This document shows positions 61,014 through 64,000 of a stretch of DNA of 64,000 bases, one piece after another. Below the pieces are notes generated by a model that had not been told where the DNA came from, ran no database searches, and was given only the letters and a program-made list of their open reading frames with translations. Within the stretch, counting starts at the first letter, position 1. Each line of letters begins with the position of its first letter. The translations under genes were made by a program, and so were the position numbers. The stretch comes from Lacimicrobium alkaliphilum (GTDB lineage: Bacteria > Pseudomonadota > Gammaproteobacteria > Enterobacterales > Alteromonadaceae): contig NZ_CP013650.1 of the NCBI RefSeq assembly GCF_001466725.1, positions 1,488,001 through 1,552,000 on the forward strand, read 5' to 3'.

Positions 61014-62738
61014 ATGGGCGAGTCTTTATTACATCTTGGCAGCAGCGCGCAGACTCAGGCGGGTGTTAAACCGGTCAATGAGGATGCCGTGGCGATTTTC
61101 TGCCCGGACAGCACCTATCTGCAACAGGTTAAAGGGCAGGTACTGATTGTGGCCGATGGTATTTCTGCCGCGGAGGCAGGCAAGGAAGCCAGCGCCAGCG
61201 CTGTCAGCCGCTTTATTCTGGAGTATTATCAGACCCCGGATACCTGGTCGGTGAGTCATAGCGGTGAGCAGGTGTTATCGGCCATCAACCTGCATCTGTA
61301 CCGTAGGAGCCATGAATTTACCGATGAGCACAAAGGCTATCTGACCACCTTCTCCGCGGCGGTGCTCAAGGGCCGACAACTGCACTTCTTTCATGTAGGT
61401 GACAGCCGTATCTATTTATACAGAAACGGCGAACTGCAGCAACTTACCCGGGATCATGTGGCTAACCTTGGTAATAATCACCGCTTTTTATCCCGCGCCC
61501 TGGGTATGGATAATCTGTTGCATGTGGATTACTCCAGCCAGTTGCTCGAACAGGATGATTTGCTGCTGCTGACCAGTGACGGCGTACATGATTTTTTATC
61601 CCTGCAACAGCTATCAGAGGTGCTGAGTGAAGACAAAGAAGCTGACAATCTGAGCCAGCAGTTAATTCAAAAGGCCCTGGATGCTGGCAGTGATGACAAT
61701 CTGTCGGCGGTGGTAGCAAAAGTGCGGGCCCTGCCACAGCAGCAGGTGGATGATTTTAATGCAGAACTGACCCGTCTGCCGTTTCCGCCAACCTTGTCAC
61801 CGGGAATGAAGCTGGATGGTTACGAAGTGCTGGAGGTGTTATATAACTCTGCCCGCAGCCAGCTCTATCTGGTTAAGGATCTGCAGGATGACAGCCAGTG
61901 GGTGATGAAGACGCCGTCACCGAATTTCAGTGATGACAGCCATTACATTGACAGGTTTATTCAGGAGCAGTGGATAGGCAGCCGTATTCATCATCCCAAT
62001 GTGGTGAGTATTCTTGCCCAGCAACGGCCACGCACGGCATTGTATTATCTGATGGAGCCGGTCAGGGGCCAGGATCTTGATGGCTGGCGCGCCAGTAATC
62101 CCAAGGCCGGGCCGAAACGGCGCATTCAGCTTATCCGGCAACTGGCTGAAGCGCTCAAGGCGTTTCACGCCAATGATGCCGTACATCAGGATGTTAAGCC
62201 CGGTAATGTACTGATTGATGATAACGACAAGTTGATGCTGGTGGATTTCGGCTCGGTGTTTGTGGCCGGGGTGGCCGAACTATACCGGCCGATAGAGCAC
62301 CTCGGCGCTCTGGGCACGGCTACCTATGCCGATCCGAATTATTTGCTGGGTAAAAACCCTGGCGCTCAGGGCGATGTCTATAGTCTGGCAACTCTTTGCT
62401 ATGAGCTGTTTACCGGCCAGTTGCCCTATGGGGAGCGAATCGCCGATTGTCGCACCTGGAGCGACTACGACAAGCTGCGCTATGTGTCTGCCAGCCGCCA
62501 TAATCCGGTTATTCCGCTGTGGTTTGATCGGGCGCTGGAGCAGGGTGTGAGCTTTGATCTGACCCTGCGTTATCAGACCATTGATCAACTGATGGCCGAT
62601 CTCAATCATCCCAATCCTGAATTGCTGAAAGAACTGCCACCCCCCAAAGAGGCGGGCAAGCTGATGCTGTGGAAGCTGATCAGCGGTTTCTGGTTTATCA
62701 CCCTGCTGGTAGTGATTTATCTGTTTAGTCAGCAATAA
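61014..62738 (+). CDS. Bifunctional PP2C phosphatase / Ser-Thr protein kinase
   Basis: 574 residues. Residues about 1-240 are a PP2C phosphatase with the metal-binding motifs NEDA, VADGIS, HVGDSRIYLYRNG, SDGVHDFL and GSDDNLS. About 268-535 are a Hanks-type kinase with WVMK (ATP Lys), HQDVKPGNVL (catalytic loop, Gln replacing Arg of HRD), DFGS and a shortened activation segment; the glycine-rich loop is degenerate (LYNSARSQLYLV). A single membrane helix near 550-570 ends the protein. Phosphatase-kinase fusions beside NarK genes are known from other gammaproteobacterial nitrate clusters; the target is unknown. Divergent from the NarK1-type gene. Confidence 0.92.
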   Translation: MGESLLHLGSSAQTQAGVKPVNEDAVAIFCPDSTYLQQVKGQVLIVADGISAAEAGKEASASAVSRFILEYYQTPDTWSVSHSGEQVLSAINLHLYRRSHEFTDEHKGYLTTFSAAVLKGRQLHFFHVGDSRIYLYRNGELQQLTRDHVANLGNNHRFLSRALGMDNLLHVDYSSQLLEQDDLLLLTSDGVHDFLSLQQLSEVLSEDKEADNLSQQLIQKALDAGSDDNLSAVVAKVRALPQQQVDDFNAELTRLPFPPTLSPGMKLDGYEVLEVLYNSARSQLYLVKDLQDDSQWVMKTPSPNFSDDSHYIDRFIQEQWIGSRIHHPNVVSILAQQRPRTALYYLMEPVRGQDLDGWRASNPKAGPKRRIQLIRQLAEALKAFHANDAVHQDVKPGNVLIDDNDKLMLVDFGSVFVAGVAELYRPIEHLGALGTATYADPNYLLGKNPGAQGDVYSLATLCYELFTGQLPYGERIADCRTWSDYDKLRYVSASRHNPVIPLWFDRALEQGVSFDLTLRYQTIDQLMADLNHPNPELLKELPPPKEAGKLMLWKLISGFWFITLLVVIYLFSQQ

Positions 62739-62892
62739 CCTATGGGGATTGGTATAACAGGTTTCGCTACCCCCAAAGAGATAGCCTTCCACCCCTTATA
62801 ACCCGCGATCCTACCCCCACAAGTGAATTGTTCCTTACAAGGCTATTGGTGATAGTGACAGGGACGAATTTTATTAACCAGAGGATGAGCCA

Positions 62893-64000
62893 ATGGCCAA
62901 TCTTGACAGATGGGAACCGGAAGATGAGGGGTTCTGGCAAAGCCAGGGCAAAGCAATAGCACAGCGCAACCTGTGGATCTCTATTCCCAGTTTGCTGTGC
63001 GGATTTGCGGTGTGGTTGTACTGGGGGATCCTCACCGTACAGATGATGAATGCGGGTTTTGATTTTGCTGCCAGTGAACTCTTTACCCTGACCGCTATCG
63101 CCGGATTATCCGGTGCCACTTTGCGTATTCCCAGCAGCTTTTTTATTCGCTTCTGTGGTGGTCGTAATACCATTTTCTTTACCACCAGTTTACTGATAAT
63201 TCCGGCCTTTTTTACCGGCGTAGCGCTACAGAATCCTGATACGCCACTGTGGCAATATCAGTTACTGGCACTGCTGTCCGGTATTGGTGGCGGTAATTTT
63301 GCCTCATCAATGTCAAACATCAGCTTTTTCTTTCCCAAGAAGCAGCAGGGGCTGGCACTGGGCTTAAACGCCGGGCTGGGTAATTTTGGTGTGACCACCA
63401 TGCAGGTGCTGATCCCGTTGTTTATGACCATGGGCGTGTTTGGTGCGCTGGGTGGTGATCCGGTTACCCTGGTCTCTACTTCAGGCACTCTGATCGGCAA
63501 AATCCCGGCGGGCAGTGAAACCTGGATTCAGAATGGCGGTTTTTTGTGGTTGCTACTACTGGTACCACTGGCTCTGGCCACATTTTTTGGTATGAATAAT
63601 ATCCGTACTCAGGAGGTCACTCCGGATTTACCAAGCCTGCCCAAAGCGATTCTGATGATCAGTGCCATGTTACTGATTGGCCTGGTCACTTCTGCCGCGG
63701 GTTTATGGCTGATTTTGCCCGAGGCTGGCAATGGCTCTGGCTGGGAAGTACCCAAGGAAATCGTACTGGTGCTGGTCGTGGCAGCAACGGTCTTTATTCT
63801 GAAAATGCTGCCTGGTGCCATAGGTAAGAGTCTCAGCCGCCAATACCAGATCTTCCGTAATCACCACACCTGGGTGATGAGTGTGATTTACACCATGACC
63901 TTTGGCTCATTTATCGGTTTTGCAGCCGCCTTTCCGCTGGCTATCAAGGTGATCTTCGGCTTCCAGCATCTGATGGTGGATGGTGTGATGACCCACGATA
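62893..64000 (+). CDS. NarK2-type nitrate/nitrite antiporter (3' partial)
   Basis: Starts at ATG 62893 (GAGG upstream) and runs off the right edge; 369 residues visible. MANLDRWEPEDEGFWQSQGKAIAQRN then the first helix, GGGNFASSMSNISFFFPKKQQGLALGLNAGLGNFGVTT (central NarK signature, residues about 130-168) and later TFGSFIGFAAAFPLA. It matches the second half of the narK fusion at 42812, including the FWxSxGKAIAxRN opening. Probably exports nitrite in exchange for nitrate. With the kinase gene and the NarK1-type gene it forms a second transporter locus. Confidence 0.92.
   Translation, partial: MANLDRWEPEDEGFWQSQGKAIAQRNLWISIPSLLCGFAVWLYWGILTVQMMNAGFDFAASELFTLTAIAGLSGATLRIPSSFFIRFCGGRNTIFFTTSLLIIPAFFTGVALQNPDTPLWQYQLLALLSGIGGGNFASSMSNISFFFPKKQQGLALGLNAGLGNFGVTTMQVLIPLFMTMGVFGALGGDPVTLVSTSGTLIGKIPAGSETWIQNGGFLWLLLLVPLALATFFGMNNIRTQEVTPDLPSLPKAILMISAMLLIGLVTSAAGLWLILPEAGNGSGWEVPKEIVLVLVVAATVFILKMLPGAIGKSLSRQYQIFRNHHTWVMSVIYTMTFGSFIGFAAAFPLAIKVIFGFQHLMVDGVMTHD

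Overview
The window reads as one chromosomal stretch of a facultatively anaerobic gammaproteobacterium. Protein similarity recalled from memory (NarGHJI, MoaA-E, UbiUVT, PutA, NarK types) and the dispersed intergenic repeats point to the Alteromonadales; this placement is inference, not a search result. No rRNA, tRNA, CRISPR array, complete insertion sequence, phage or replication origin was seen. The theme is anaerobic respiration on nitrate.

Layout. 1-4254: partial membrane diguanylate cyclase, a frameshifted methylase of the tetrapyrrole/borosin type, and a chemoreceptor. 4380-10696 (minus): nine-gene molybdenum cofactor and molybdate operon moaA-mobA-moaB-moaC-moaD-moaE-modA-modB-modC, with a candidate Moco riboswitch ahead of moaA. 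11380-15474 (minus): narX, narL, moeA, with a 268-bp MITE between narX and narL. 15814-22691 (plus): narGHJI behind a class II FNR promoter, with an exact 73-bp tandem duplication at the narG/narH junction, then a PpiC-type isomerase and two small nar-linked proteins of unknown role. 25006-27919: cdd, a small unknown, mogA, trhP and a YfhL-type ferredoxin. 28222-32015 (minus): tatABC, a Tat-exported PhoX-like protein and a PEP-CTERM protein. 32411-34270: three AT-richer accessory genes. 34901-37854: a small unknown protein, then nrdG (frameshifted) and nrdD behind an FNR box. 37950-47143: HPP-CBS protein, two hemerythrin-type proteins, ubiT, ubiU, ubiV, a NarK1-NarK2 fusion, nnrS and a frameshifted CopD-like gene. 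47400-55643: fatty acid desaturase, a GCS2-like ligase paired with an aspartoacylase-like hydrolase, and putA. 56342-64000: three more nitrate/nitrite transporters (the last cut by the window edge), a porin, and a PP2C phosphatase-kinase fusion.

How it fits together. NarX/NarL sense nitrate and NarGHI reduces it. Mo uptake (ModABC) and Moco synthesis (Moa, Mob, Moe, Mog) supply the NarG cofactor, NarJ and possibly PpiC help assembly, and several NarK types move nitrate and nitrite. NnrS and hemerythrins suggest nitrosative-stress handling. NrdDG makes deoxynucleotides without O2, UbiUVT makes ubiquinone without O2, and TrhP is an O2-independent tRNA hydroxylation factor. FNR-like boxes stand before narG, nrdG, trhP, ubiT/ubiU, the porin and two transporters, so one oxygen regulator probably coordinates most of the window.

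Intergenic DNA is unusually rich in palindromic repeats of at least four families. Three genes carry one-base frameshifts of the same sense, each explained by the loss of one base from a short homopolymer, so base-calling error must be considered before calling them pseudogenes.
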